Source: CANJDH01 sp964443245 (GTDB lineage: Bacteria > Pseudomonadota > Gammaproteobacteria > Burkholderiales > JAEUOS01). From it: a stretch of DNA of 64,000 bases. Shown piece after piece: positions 51,944-60,741 of the stretch. The stretch is taken from assembly GCA_964443245.1 (NCBI GenBank), contig CAYUEG010000003.1, positions 6,564 through 70,563 of the forward strand. The letters are read 5' to 3'. The first letter of the stretch is position 1; each line of letters opens with the position of its first letter. Under the pieces are notes generated by a model. That model ran no database searches. It saw only the letters and a list, made by a program, of their open reading frames with translations, and had not been told where the DNA came from. The position numbers and the translations under genes were made by a program.

Positions 51944-53143
51944 ATGTTTGAAAGGACATTACTGGCTATCGGTATCGCGCTGCTCGCGGTATCGCTCGAA
52001 GGCTGTGGCGAGAAGGCGGCTTCTCCTGCCAAGGCCGCAAAGACCGCTGAAAAGGGGGCGGGGCCCGCAGCTACCGCTCCAACCGCAACCGATCCGCTCA
52101 CGACGCGCCTTACGCCGGAACTGGGTGCCTTGGTCAAGCTCGGTACGATCGCTACCAGCGAGGTAACCGAAACCATCCGGATCGCGGGCCGCCTGGAGGT
52201 AAACGGCTACAAGACTGCGCGCATCGGTGCGCCGGTGACGGGGCGCATTTCGGACATCAAGGCTATCGTCGGGCAGGAAGTCAAGGCGGGTGAAACGCTG
52301 GCAGACATCAACAGCCAGGAGCTCACTCTGGCGCAGCTGGGCTTTCTGAAGGCGCATTCGGCACTGCAGTTGAGCACGCGCGCGGTCGAGCGCGCCGAAT
52401 TGCTGTTGTCCGCCGATGTGATCGGCTCGGCCGAATTGCAGCGCCGGCAGAATGAACAGACGGTCGCCCGTGCCGAGAAGCGGGCCGCAGCCGATCAGCT
52501 GCGCATCCTGGGGCTGTCGGCTGCTGCCGTCGAGCGCCTTGAGCGAAGCGGTTCCCTCATTGCATCGGCACCGATCAGCTCAACCCAGGCCGGGACCGTG
52601 ATTGAGCGCAAGGTGGCACAGGGCCAGGTGGTCCAGCCAACCGATGCCCTGTTTGTTGTCTCTGATCTTCGTTCCATCTGGGCCGGGGCTGACATTCCGG
52701 AGCAGGAAGCGGCCAGCGTCAGGCGTGGACAGCGGGTGGAGATCGAGATTCCGGCCCTGGGCAATGAGAAGCGCGTCGGACGCATCGTGTTCGTGGCGGA
52801 CGTTGTCAATGCGGAAACCCGCACCGTACGTGTCGGTGTCGATCTCGAGAATATCGGCAAGACGCTCAAGCCGGCCATGCTGATCACCATGCTGATCGAG
52901 GGCAAGGCAGCGCAGCGCCAATTGGTGCCTCTTTCGGCAGTGGTACGCGAGAATGACGCTGACCATCTGTTTGTCGAAACGGCACCTGGTGTGGTGCGCC
53001 TGACCAAGGTAGAGCTCGACATCGAAAAGGATGGCAAGCGTGCGCTCAAGAGCGCACTTCCTCCCAATACACGCATTGTGCTCGATGGTGGCTTTCATCT
53101 GAACAACGAACGCCAGCGCCGCAACCTCGAAAAGGCGGGCTGA
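51944..53143 (+). CDS. CzcB-like periplasmic adaptor (membrane fusion protein)
   Basis: A 399-residue adaptor linking the RND pump to the outer-membrane channel. It starts with a lipoprotein-type signal (LLAVSLEGC), then an Ala/Pro/Thr-rich spacer, a barrel-sandwich/biotinyl-lipoyl hybrid domain (GAPVTGRISDIKAIVGQEVKAGETLADI), a coiled-coil hairpin, and a beta-barrel (VVSDLRSIWAGADIPEQEAASVRRGQRVEIEIPAL). No His-rich N-terminal or C-terminal metal-binding tail like that of CzcB of Cupriavidus is seen. The pump gene starts 6 bases on. Confidence 0.91.
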   Translation: MFERTLLAIGIALLAVSLEGCGEKAASPAKAAKTAEKGAGPAATAPTATDPLTTRLTPELGALVKLGTIATSEVTETIRIAGRLEVNGYKTARIGAPVTGRISDIKAIVGQEVKAGETLADINSQELTLAQLGFLKAHSALQLSTRAVERAELLLSADVIGSAELQRRQNEQTVARAEKRAAADQLRILGLSAAAVERLERSGSLIASAPISSTQAGTVIERKVAQGQVVQPTDALFVVSDLRSIWAGADIPEQEAASVRRGQRVEIEIPALGNEKRVGRIVFVADVVNAETRTVRVGVDLENIGKTLKPAMLITMLIEGKAAQRQLVPLSAVVRENDADHLFVETAPGVVRLTKVELDIEKDGKRALKSALPPNTRIVLDGGFHLNNERQRRNLEKAG

Positions 53144-53149
53144 CGCGTC

Positions 53150-56100
53150 ATGATTGAAGGCTTGATCCGCTTTTCCCTTTCGCAGCGGGTGCTGGTGGCC
53201 GTGCTCGCGGTTGCCATCCTGATTGCCGGCGCGTTCGCCACCAAGCGTCTCTCGGTGGATGCGTTTCCTGACGTTACCAATATTCAGGTTCAGGTGGCAA
53301 CCGAAGCGCCAGGACGACCACCTGCCGAAGTCGAACGCTTCATCACGGTGCCGGTGGAAATTGCCATGACCGGTCTGCCGGGCCTGACCGAAATGCGTTC
53401 GCTCAATCGAAACGGCATTTCCATCGTTACGCTGGTCTTCACCGACAAGACCGACGTCTACTTTGCACGCCAACTGGTCCTTGAACGCCTGATCGAGGTT
53501 CGCGGGTCATTGCCGGAGGGGATTACCCCGGTGCTGGGGCCGGTTTCGACCGGTCTGGGGGAGGTGTATCAGTACACCATTGAACATCCCAATGATCGCG
53601 GCCCCGATGGCAAGTTGCGGCAGCTCTCGGTAGCGGAGCTGACCGAGCGGCGCACGGTGCAGGACTGGGTCGTGAGGCCACTCCTGCGCAGCATTTCCGG
53701 TGTGGCCGAGATCAATACCCAGGGCGGTTTTGCCAAGCAGTACCAGGTGCTTGTCAACCCGGATCGCTTGCGCTATTTCGGCCTTTCCGTCAAGGACGTT
53801 TATGGCGCCATAGCGCGCAACAACGCCAACAGTTCCGGGGGCGTATTGCCGGCCCTTGCCGAGCAATATCTGATCCGCGGTACCGGACTCATTTCCTCGC
53901 TTGATGACATTCGCAACATCATGCTGCGTGAAGTGCGCGGCACACCGGTCTATGTGAAGGACGTCGCCGAGGTGGTGTTTGGTACCGAAGTGCGTCAAGG
54001 CGCACTGATCAAGAATGGCGAGACCGAAGCCGTCGGCGGCATCATGCTGATGATTCGCGGCGGCAATGCCAGGGAGGTCGTGGGGCGCATCAAGACACGC
54101 GTTGCCGAGATCAACGACAAGGGAATGCTTCCCGGTGGCTTGAAGATCGTGCCGTTCTATGACCGTACCGATCTGGTCAATGCCGCCATGAGCACTGTGG
54201 CCAAGGTGCTCGCTGAAGGTGTGCTGCTGGTGATCGTGATTCTGTTCATCTTCCTGGGGGATGTGCGCTCCAGCCTGATTGTGGTGGCCACGCTGGTGCT
54301 GACGCCCCTGATTACCTTCATCGTGATGAACCGCATCGGGCTGTCAGCCAATCTGATGTCACTGGGAGGGCTTGCGATCGCCATCGGCCTGATGGTCGAT
54401 GGCGCGGTCGTGGTTGTCGAGAATGCCTTTGCGCGCCTCGGCGATCCCGCCAATGCCGGTGAGCCGAAGACGCGCGTCATCATGAAAGCGGCGGCGGAAG
54501 TGGGCAAGCCGGTGCTGTATGGCGTCGGCATCATCATTCTGGTGTTCCTGCCGCTGCTGTCGCTCGAAGGGATGGAAGGCAAGATGTTTGCGCCACTGGC
54601 GCTGACCATTGCGATTGCCCTTGCCGTGTCGCTGGTGCTGTCTTTCACCTTGACGCCAATGCTCTGCTCGTGGGTTTTGAAAGGGGGCGCCGAGCACGAT
54701 ACCTGGCTCCTGCGCAAACTGAAGAAGCCCTACCTGAAGATGCTTGACTGGTGCGTCGCCAACGGCAAGAAGGTCGTGGTGGCGGCGGTGACAGCCCTGG
54801 CGGCAAGCCTCGCGGTCGTGCCGTTCCTCGGAACAGCCTTCATTCCGACCATGCAGGAAGGCTCGGTGACCCCGGTTATTGTGCGGGTGCCCAAGATCTC
54901 ACTTGAAGAATCGGTGAAGATGGAAACCGAGGCGATGAAGTCGATCATGCAGGTGCCCGGTGTCCAGATGGTGGTGTCGCGCCTTGGGCGCGGCGAATCC
55001 GCCGCCGACCCGGGCCAGCCGCACGAATCGGACCCGATCGTCACCTTGAAGCCACGCAGCGAGTGGCCTGATGGTTTCACACAGGACAGTATCGCCAACG
55101 CGATCCGCGACAAGCTCAAGTCCTTGCCTGGCGTTGAACTGTCCATCAGCCAGCCGATCGCCGCCCGTGTTGACGAAATGGTTTCCGGCGTGCGTTCCCA
55201 GGTGGCGATCAAGCTGTTTGGTGATGATCTGGAGGTGTTGCGCAAGCAGGGAGATGCAATTGCCCGCGTGCTGAGCGGCATTTCCGGGACGACGGATCTG
55301 CGCGTCGAACGCGTTTCCGGCCAGGAGTATCTCACCATCAACATCGACCGCTCGGCGATCGCGCGGTATGGCATCAACGTCGAGGACGTGAACGACATGA
55401 TCGAGATCGCCGTAAAGGGGCGCGATGCCACCCTCGTGTTTGAGGGAGAGCGGCGCTATCAGGCCGTCGTTCGCTTTCCGGAAGCCTATCGCAACAACAT
55501 CGAATCCATCTCCAATATCCTGTTGACCTCGCCTTCGGGGGCAGTGGTGCCGTTGAAGGACCTGGCTGATATCCGTCTGGCGGACGGCCCGGCCCAGGTC
55601 AGCCGGGAGTCGGCCAAGCGGCGGCTGGTGATCGGTGCCAACGTGCAGGGTCGTGATCTGGGCGGCTACGTGACGGAGGCTCAGGGACGCATTGCCCGCG
55701 ATGTCAAGCTGCCGGATGGCTACTACCTTTCCTGGGGCGGTCAGTTCGAGAACATGGAGCGGGCCATGAGCCGCCTGATGGTGATCATTCCGATCACCAT
55801 TGGTGCCATCTTTTTCCTGCTGTTCATGCTGTTCAAGTCGGTGCGCTATGCCGCACTGGTGATCACCGTTTTGCCGCTGGCTGCGATCGGGGGCATTGCC
55901 GGCCTGGCGGTGTCAGGCGAGTATCTTTCCGTGCCGGCCGCCGTTGGGTTCATCAATCTGTGGGGCATCGCGGTACTCAATGGTGTGGTGCTGGTGAGTT
56001 TTATCCGGCAATTGCGCGAGCAGGGCGCCGATCAGCTGCACGCGGTCATTGAGGGGTGTACCCATCGATTTCGCCCGGTGATGATGACGGCGGCAGTCGC

Positions 56101-56266
56101 CATGCTGGCCCTGATTCCGATGCTCTTCTCTACCGGACCCGGTTCCGAGGTTACCCGTCCTCTGGCGGTGGTGGTCATCGGCGGCCTGTTTTCTTCCACA
56201 GCGTTGACGCTGCTCGTGGTCCCGGTCCTTTACGGTTGGTTCGAAGAAACACCGAAGGAGGCTTGA
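53150..56266 (+). CDS. CzcA/HME-RND heavy-metal efflux pump
   Basis: A 1038-residue inner-membrane proton antiporter of the heavy-metal RND family, with twelve helices and two large periplasmic loops. It opens MIEGLIRFSLSQRVLVAVLAV, with VDAFPDVTNIQVQV as the N-terminal HME signature. The helix-4 motif (about residues 407-425) reads AIGLMVDGAVVVVENAF, the A-x-G-x-x-x-D form rather than the DFG form of classic Zn/Co/Cd CzcA, so the ion may differ. The stop overlaps the PII-like gene start (TGATG). Confidence 0.93.
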   Translation: MIEGLIRFSLSQRVLVAVLAVAILIAGAFATKRLSVDAFPDVTNIQVQVATEAPGRPPAEVERFITVPVEIAMTGLPGLTEMRSLNRNGISIVTLVFTDKTDVYFARQLVLERLIEVRGSLPEGITPVLGPVSTGLGEVYQYTIEHPNDRGPDGKLRQLSVAELTERRTVQDWVVRPLLRSISGVAEINTQGGFAKQYQVLVNPDRLRYFGLSVKDVYGAIARNNANSSGGVLPALAEQYLIRGTGLISSLDDIRNIMLREVRGTPVYVKDVAEVVFGTEVRQGALIKNGETEAVGGIMLMIRGGNAREVVGRIKTRVAEINDKGMLPGGLKIVPFYDRTDLVNAAMSTVAKVLAEGVLLVIVILFIFLGDVRSSLIVVATLVLTPLITFIVMNRIGLSANLMSLGGLAIAIGLMVDGAVVVVENAFARLGDPANAGEPKTRVIMKAAAEVGKPVLYGVGIIILVFLPLLSLEGMEGKMFAPLALTIAIALAVSLVLSFTLTPMLCSWVLKGGAEHDTWLLRKLKKPYLKMLDWCVANGKKVVVAAVTALAASLAVVPFLGTAFIPTMQEGSVTPVIVRVPKISLEESVKMETEAMKSIMQVPGVQMVVSRLGRGESAADPGQPHESDPIVTLKPRSEWPDGFTQDSIANAIRDKLKSLPGVELSISQPIAARVDEMVSGVRSQVAIKLFGDDLEVLRKQGDAIARVLSGISGTTDLRVERVSGQEYLTINIDRSAIARYGINVEDVNDMIEIAVKGRDATLVFEGERRYQAVVRFPEAYRNNIESISNILLTSPSGAVVPLKDLADIRLADGPAQVSRESAKRRLVIGANVQGRDLGGYVTEAQGRIARDVKLPDGYYLSWGGQFENMERAMSRLMVIIPITIGAIFFLLFMLFKSVRYAALVITVLPLAAIGGIAGLAVSGEYLSVPAAVGFINLWGIAVLNGVVLVSFIRQLREQGADQLHAVIEGCTHRFRPVMMTAAVAMLALIPMLFSTGPGSEVTRPLAVVVIGGLFSSTALTLLVVPVLYGWFEETPKEA

Positions 56267-56595
56267 TGAAAGAGATCAAGGCGATTGTGCGCCCGGCACT
56301 GTTGGAAATCTTGCGACGGGAACTGCGGGCGATACCGAACTTTCCCGGGATGACGGTCATGGGTTGCGAAGGACTGACAGCGCCGGGACGGCTGGGCGAG
56401 CAGGCGGACCCGCTCAACGACTTCACCCGGAAAGTGCAGATCACCGTGGTCGCATCCGACGAACTCGCGCAGGTCATCGTTGAACGGATTCGGAGCAGTG
56501 CAGCCACGGGCCGGCTTGGCGATGGTCTGGTCTGGGTCATGGACGTCAACGCGATGTGGCGCCTGAGTTCCGCGGCTGATCCAACGCACGCCTGA
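56266..56595 (+). CDS. PII-like protein of metal RND operons (PII-NG type)
   Basis: A 109-residue protein with the PII ferredoxin-like fold: MKEIKAIVRPALLEILRRELRAIPNFPGMTV and the B-loop-like TGRLGDGLVWVMDV, which resembles the nucleotide-binding TGxxGDGxIFV of GlnB. The T-loop is short and lacks the uridylylated Tyr, so it is not an ordinary nitrogen PII. A PII clade encoded next to CzcA/CusA pumps is known; it is thought to regulate them. Start codon overlaps the pump stop. Confidence 0.87.
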   Translation: MKEIKAIVRPALLEILRRELRAIPNFPGMTVMGCEGLTAPGRLGEQADPLNDFTRKVQITVVASDELAQVIVERIRSSAATGRLGDGLVWVMDVNAMWRLSSAADPTHA

Positions 56596-56617
56596 TCCGT
56601 CTGGCGTCCACAGATTC

Positions 56618-57562
56618 ATGGGGATCGATCCGGTCGTCCTGTTTTTTCTGCTTGGGCTGGCTGCGCGCCTGCTCAAGTCGGACCTGCGCCTGCCGGAGCC
56701 GATCTATGAGGGCCTCTCGGTCTACCTCCTTCTGGCGCTCGGGCTCAAAGGCGGGATCGAACTGGCCCGTCACCCCTGGGGTGAGCTGGCACCGCAAATC
56801 GCTGGCGTCCTCGCGCTCGGGGTGGTGTTGCCTTTGCTCGCCTACGCGGCGCTCATCTGGCTGGGGAAACTGCCGCGCGTGGATGCTGCCGCGGTTGCCG
56901 CGCACTACGGTTCGGTGAGCGTGGTGACGTTCGCAGCGGGCATGGCGTGGGTGGAGGCAAAAGGGATTCCGGCCGAGGCCTACATGCCCCTGTTTCTGGC
57001 GCTTCTGGAAGCACCGGGAATCATTGTCGGCGTGCTGCTGGCCCGCGGTCTGGGAGCCGGTCAGGCCGGGCAGGGCTGGACTTCAGCTTTGCGCGAAGTC
57101 ATGACAGGCAAAAGCGTGATGTTGCTCATGGGCGGGCTATTGATCGGCGCCATTCTCGGGCCCGAGGGTGTCAAGCCGGTGGCGCCATGGTTTTTCGACC
57201 TCTTCAAAGGGGCCTTGACGCTCTTCATGCTTGAACTGGGCCTGGTGGTTGGCAGGCAGATAGGCGTCTTGCGCCGGAGCGGTGCCTTCATGCTGACGTT
57301 CGGCGTGGTCACGCCGCTGGTGTTCGGCTTCATCGGCGCGGCAGCAGGAACGGCTCTGGGCCTATCTGCAGGCGGAGCGACGATTCTGGCGATTCTGGCG
57401 GCCAGTGCGTCTTACATTGCCGCTCCGGCAGCGATACGTGCAGCCTTGCCTGAGGCCAATCCGGGCCTGTCCCTGCCGGTTGTGCTGGGTGTGACGTTCC
57501 CCTTCAACCTGATTGTCGGATTTCCGATTTACCATGCCTATGTCGGCTGGCTGAAGGGATAG
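56618..57562 (+). CDS. sbtA: SbtA-type sodium-dependent bicarbonate transporter
   Basis: A 314-residue membrane protein of the SbtA/DUF897 family with about ten helices in two inverted repeats. Seen segments are LRLPEPIYEGLSVYLLLALGLKGGIEL, the first-repeat AAHYGSVSVVTFAAG, and LAASASYIAAPAAIRAALPEANPGLSLPVVLGVTFPFNLIVGFPIY in the second. SbtA imports bicarbonate with sodium. ATG at 56618 lies 23 bases after the PII-like gene. An SbtB-type PII gene follows 13 bases later, the usual pairing. Confidence 0.92.
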   Translation: MGIDPVVLFFLLGLAARLLKSDLRLPEPIYEGLSVYLLLALGLKGGIELARHPWGELAPQIAGVLALGVVLPLLAYAALIWLGKLPRVDAAAVAAHYGSVSVVTFAAGMAWVEAKGIPAEAYMPLFLALLEAPGIIVGVLLARGLGAGQAGQGWTSALREVMTGKSVMLLMGGLLIGAILGPEGVKPVAPWFFDLFKGALTLFMLELGLVVGRQIGVLRRSGAFMLTFGVVTPLVFGFIGAAAGTALGLSAGGATILAILAASASYIAAPAAIRAALPEANPGLSLPVVLGVTFPFNLIVGFPIYHAYVGWLKG

Positions 57563-57575
57563 TCAAGGGAGAGTC

Positions 57576-57902
57576 ATGGACTGGCATGAACGCAAACTGG
57601 TCACCATCATTGGTGAGGCGGCGCTCGAGAAGCGGCTGATTGACGAGGCTCGTGCACTCGGCATTGGCGGCTACACGATTACCGAGGTGCGTGGCGGTGG
57701 CAATCACGGTGAACGCGCCGGCGAATGGGAAGGGGAGCGCTCCATCGAATTCAAGGTAGTGTGCGACGACGCAGGAGCGGAGCGCCTGGCGCAAATGGTC
57801 ATGGAACGCTACTCGCCCAACTACGCCCTGGTGCTCTACGTCAGCGACGTTGGCGTCATGCGTGCCCAGAAATTCTCGCCGCGCGCTCCCGAAAAGCGCT
57901 GA
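57576..57902 (+). CDS. SbtB-type PII-like regulator
   Basis: A 108-residue PII-superfamily protein next to sbtA. It has the SbtB-family segment GGYTITEVRGGGNHGERAGEWEGERSIEFKVVCD, with Glu/Arg residues of the T-loop used to contact SbtA. The C-terminus lacks the redox CGPxxGC loop of cyanobacterial SbtB. In cyanobacteria SbtB binds cAMP/AMP/ADP and blocks SbtA; the same is likely but unproven here. ATG at 57576 follows AGGGAGAG. It ends convergently with phoR. Confidence 0.9.
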   Translation: MDWHERKLVTIIGEAALEKRLIDEARALGIGGYTITEVRGGGNHGERAGEWEGERSIEFKVVCDDAGAERLAQMVMERYSPNYALVLYVSDVGVMRAQKFSPRAPEKR

Positions 57903-57904
57903 AA

Positions 57905-57921
57905 CCGTTGGTAGACAACGG
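57905..57921. terminator. Hairpin between convergent sbtB and phoR
   Basis: CCGTTG-GTAGA-CAACGG, a 6-5-6 stem-loop filling the 21-base gap between the two stops. It may end transcripts from both sides. Confidence 0.5.
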
Positions 57922-57923
57922 CT

Positions 57924-59288
57924 TCAGGCCGGTGTAGCGGCCGCGGTCGAAGCCGGTCGAAGGACACGAGCGTAAGGCAGGATGGCCTTGAACGTGCTGC
58001 CCTTGCCCACCATGCTTTCCACCTCCAGCCGGCCACCGTGCCGAACCAGGGCATGCTTGACAATGGCCAGGCCGAGCCCGGTGCCGCCGGTTTCCCGTGA
58101 ACGCGATTTGTCGACGCGATAAAACCGCTCGGTGAGGCGGGGCAGGTGCTCCGCCGCAATGCCCGGGCCACTGTCGCTGACGGACAACTGGGACTCGCGC
58201 TCGCCCAGGGTGAAGGCAATGCGGATGATGCCCCCCTTGGGCGTGTAGCGCACGGCATTGGATACCAGGTTGCCGAACGCACTGCGCAGTTCATCGGCGA
58301 CGCCCGCGATCTGGATGCCGGGCGGAATCGATAGCTCAATCTGATGGCCGTCTTGCGACAGTGCCCGCGCTTCATCGACGATCGGACCGAGGATCGAAGC
58401 CAAGGAAAAGGTATCGTCCAGTGTCGGTAACGGCTGGCTTTCCAGGCGCGACAGGGAAAGCAGATCTTCCACCAGGCGTTGCATGCGCCGCGACTGCTCC
58501 AGCATCAAGGTATGGATGCGCCTACGCTGTTCCGGCGGTGTATCGGGCTGCTCCTCGAACTGCTCCAGAAAGCCGCTCACGACTGTGATGGGCGTGCGCA
58601 ATTCGTGCGACACATTGGCAATGAAATCGCGCCGCATCGACTCTACCTGCACCAGGCGGGTGATGTCGCGGGTGAGCAGGATGCGGCGCGTGTCCTGGAA
58701 CGGCAGGAACTGCAGGCTCAACTGGCGCGCACCGGTATGGTCTGTCATCTGCAATGGCTCGCGGAAGTCGGCTCGCACCAGGTATTCCGTGAAGGCCGGC
58801 TGGCGCACCAGATTGGCCAGCAGGAAGCCGGTGTCCCTTTCCAGGTTCAGCCCAAGATGGTCAGAGGCAGAGGGGTTGCACCACTCAATGCGGTCGGCAC
58901 GGTCCAGAATCACGATGCCATCGGGCAGGGCACTGGAAGCCTGAATGAAGCGCTCGAGTGTCTCGGCCACTTCGGCGCGACGCCTGTCATCCCGTTTGCG
59001 CGCGCGGCGCAGCTCCTGAAACACGGTTTGCCAGGCGCCAAATCCTCCCGGCAACTCCGGAAGTTCTTCGCGATCGGCAAGATTGAGCCAATCATTCACG
59101 CGCTTCAGGTAATACAGATGAAAGCCGATCAGCACCGACAACCCGAACAGTGCTGCGAGCAGGCCCCAACGCTCGCCACCAATGAGTCCGGCCATGATGG
59201 CGAAGAGGGCCACCACGGCAAAGCGAAACCAGACTGGCGCCCAGAATTGGTTCAAACGTGAGTTGATCGTGTGCGGGAGGGCGCTCAT
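57924..59288 (-). CDS. phoR: Phosphate regulon sensor histidine kinase
   Basis: A 454-residue sensor kinase with two N-terminal helices (about 20-60), a charged linker, one PAS domain (FIQASSALPDGIVILDRADRIEWCNPSASDHLG), DHp His in NVSHELRTPITVVSGFLEQ, and HATPase motifs NLVSNAVRYTP, DSGPGI and GTGLGLAIVKH. Its position at the end of pst-phoU-phoB makes it PhoR, which phosphorylates PhoB when phosphate is scarce. The gene starts 21 bases after phoB. Confidence 0.94.
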   Translation of the reverse strand: MSALPHTINSRLNQFWAPVWFRFAVVALFAIMAGLIGGERWGLLAALFGLSVLIGFHLYYLKRVNDWLNLADREELPELPGGFGAWQTVFQELRRARKRDDRRRAEVAETLERFIQASSALPDGIVILDRADRIEWCNPSASDHLGLNLERDTGFLLANLVRQPAFTEYLVRADFREPLQMTDHTGARQLSLQFLPFQDTRRILLTRDITRLVQVESMRRDFIANVSHELRTPITVVSGFLEQFEEQPDTPPEQRRRIHTLMLEQSRRMQRLVEDLLSLSRLESQPLPTLDDTFSLASILGPIVDEARALSQDGHQIELSIPPGIQIAGVADELRSAFGNLVSNAVRYTPKGGIIRIAFTLGERESQLSVSDSGPGIAAEHLPRLTERFYRVDKSRSRETGGTGLGLAIVKHALVRHGGRLEVESMVGKGSTFKAILPYARVLRPASTAAATPA

Positions 59289-59309
59289 TATCGCCGAGCC
59301 GCGAGGGAA

Positions 59310-60002
59310 TCAGTTCTTGGCAAGCCGGTACCCGGCGCCGCGCACGGTCTGAACCAGGTCTTCCGCACCAAAGGGCGACAAGGCTTTGCGCAGGCGCAGA
59401 ATATGCACGTCTACCGTGCGCTCCTCGATGAAGGAGTGGTCGCCCCACACCTGATCAAGTAATTGGGCGCGGGAGTACACCCGCTCCGGGTGCGCCACGA
59501 AAAATCGCAGCAGGCGAAACTCAGTGGCACCCATGTCAACCAGTTTTCCGGCGATGCGTACCTCGTGCTTGCCAGGATCGACGGTGAGGTCTCCAAAAAG
59601 CAGGGGTTCTTCAGCATGTTCAGGGGCGCGGCGACGCAGCAGGGCATTGATGCGGGAAATCAGCTCTCGCGGTGAAAAGGGCTTGGTGACGTAATCGTCC
59701 GCACCTGCATCCAGGCCGGTGATCTTGTCACCTTCCTCGGCTTTGGCAGTCAGCATGATGATCGGCAGCGGCCGCGTGCGCGGGTCTGCTCGCAGGGACC
59801 GCGCCAGCTGGACCCCGGATTCACCCGGCATCATCCAGTCGAGGATCACCAGATCGGGCAGCTGGCCACGAATTGCCTGACGCGCCTCGTCTGCATTGAG
59901 TGCGCGGACCAGCTTGTAACCCTTTGGAACCAGCGCAAACTCAAGCAGGTCCAGGATGGCCGGCTCGTCTTCGACCAGCAGGATGGTGGTATCGAGGGCC
60001 AT
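59310..60002 (-). CDS. phoB: Phosphate regulon response regulator
   Basis: A 230-residue OmpR/PhoB-type regulator. The receiver domain (1-120) has the phosphorylated Asp in LVILDWMMPGESG and the switch Lys in LTAKAEEGDK. The C-terminal winged helix reads MGATEFRLLRFFVAHPERVYSRAQLLDQVWGDHSFIEERTVDVHILRLRKAL. It activates genes with Pho boxes; the expected box ahead of pstS is outside the window. The start ATG lies 5 bases from the phoU stop. Confidence 0.95.
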   Translation of the reverse strand: MALDTTILLVEDEPAILDLLEFALVPKGYKLVRALNADEARQAIRGQLPDLVILDWMMPGESGVQLARSLRADPRTRPLPIIMLTAKAEEGDKITGLDAGADDYVTKPFSPRELISRINALLRRRAPEHAEEPLLFGDLTVDPGKHEVRIAGKLVDMGATEFRLLRFFVAHPERVYSRAQLLDQVWGDHSFIEERTVDVHILRLRKALSPFGAEDLVQTVRGAGYRLAKN

Positions 60003-60007
60003 GATGA

Positions 60008-60712
60008 TCAGCTGGCGACGGTCTGCTCCAGCTTTTCCAGCGTTGCGTGACGCACATCCGTGCCTTTCGCGACGAAGATCACGTACTCGGCGATGTTCTG
60101 CGCATGATCACCAATGCGCTCGATCGCCTTTGCAATCCAGATGATGTCCAGCGCAGTCGAGATCGTGCGCGGATCTTCCATCATGAACGTAATCAGCTGG
60201 CGCAGGATGCTGCGAAATTCGTTGTCAATCTGCTTGTCCTGCTTGACGATGTCACCTGCCTGCACCGCATCGAGCCGGGCGAACGCATCGAGCGCATCCT
60301 TGAGCATGCCGGCTGCGATATGCGCAGCGACATGGATGTCGGAGAACCCGGGCAGCTGCAGCAAGCCACGATCGTGCATGGCCTTCGAGTAGCGCGCAAT
60401 CTTGTCGGCTTCATCGCCGATGCGCTCCAGATCCGTGATGGTCTTGACGACCGCCATGACCAGACGCAAATCGCCGGCCGCCGGCTGGCGCCGCACGATC
60501 AGGTGGGTGCAACGATCATCCAGTTCCAGTTCCAGCTGGTTGATCTGCGCTTCCACCTCGCGAATGCGTTCTGCCACTCCCGACCTGTGCTCACCGTAAT
60601 ACTCGGTGGCGGCACGAACCTGCTCTTCCACGAGCCCGCCCATTTGCAGCAGGCGTGTGCGGATATCTTCCAGATCTGCATCAAACTGGGACGAAATGTG
60701 CGTCTTTTCCAT
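60008..60712 (-). CDS. phoU: Phosphate signalling protein PhoU
   Basis: A 234-residue all-helical protein of two PhoU repeats, each with the E-x-x-x-D metal-binding pattern (ERIGDEADKIARY and ERIGDHAQNIAEYV). PhoU links the Pst transporter to PhoR and keeps the regulon off when phosphate is abundant. It lies between pstB and phoB in the usual order. The start (MEKTHISSQFDADLEDIRTRLLQMG) is clear. Confidence 0.95.
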   Translation of the reverse strand: MEKTHISSQFDADLEDIRTRLLQMGGLVEEQVRAATEYYGEHRSGVAERIREVEAQINQLELELDDRCTHLIVRRQPAAGDLRLVMAVVKTITDLERIGDEADKIARYSKAMHDRGLLQLPGFSDIHVAAHIAAGMLKDALDAFARLDAVQAGDIVKQDKQIDNEFRSILRQLITFMMEDPRTISTALDIIWIAKAIERIGDHAQNIAEYVIFVAKGTDVRHATLEKLEQTVAS

Positions 60713-60741
60713 GACTATTCCTTGGGATGCCGGGTATCAGA

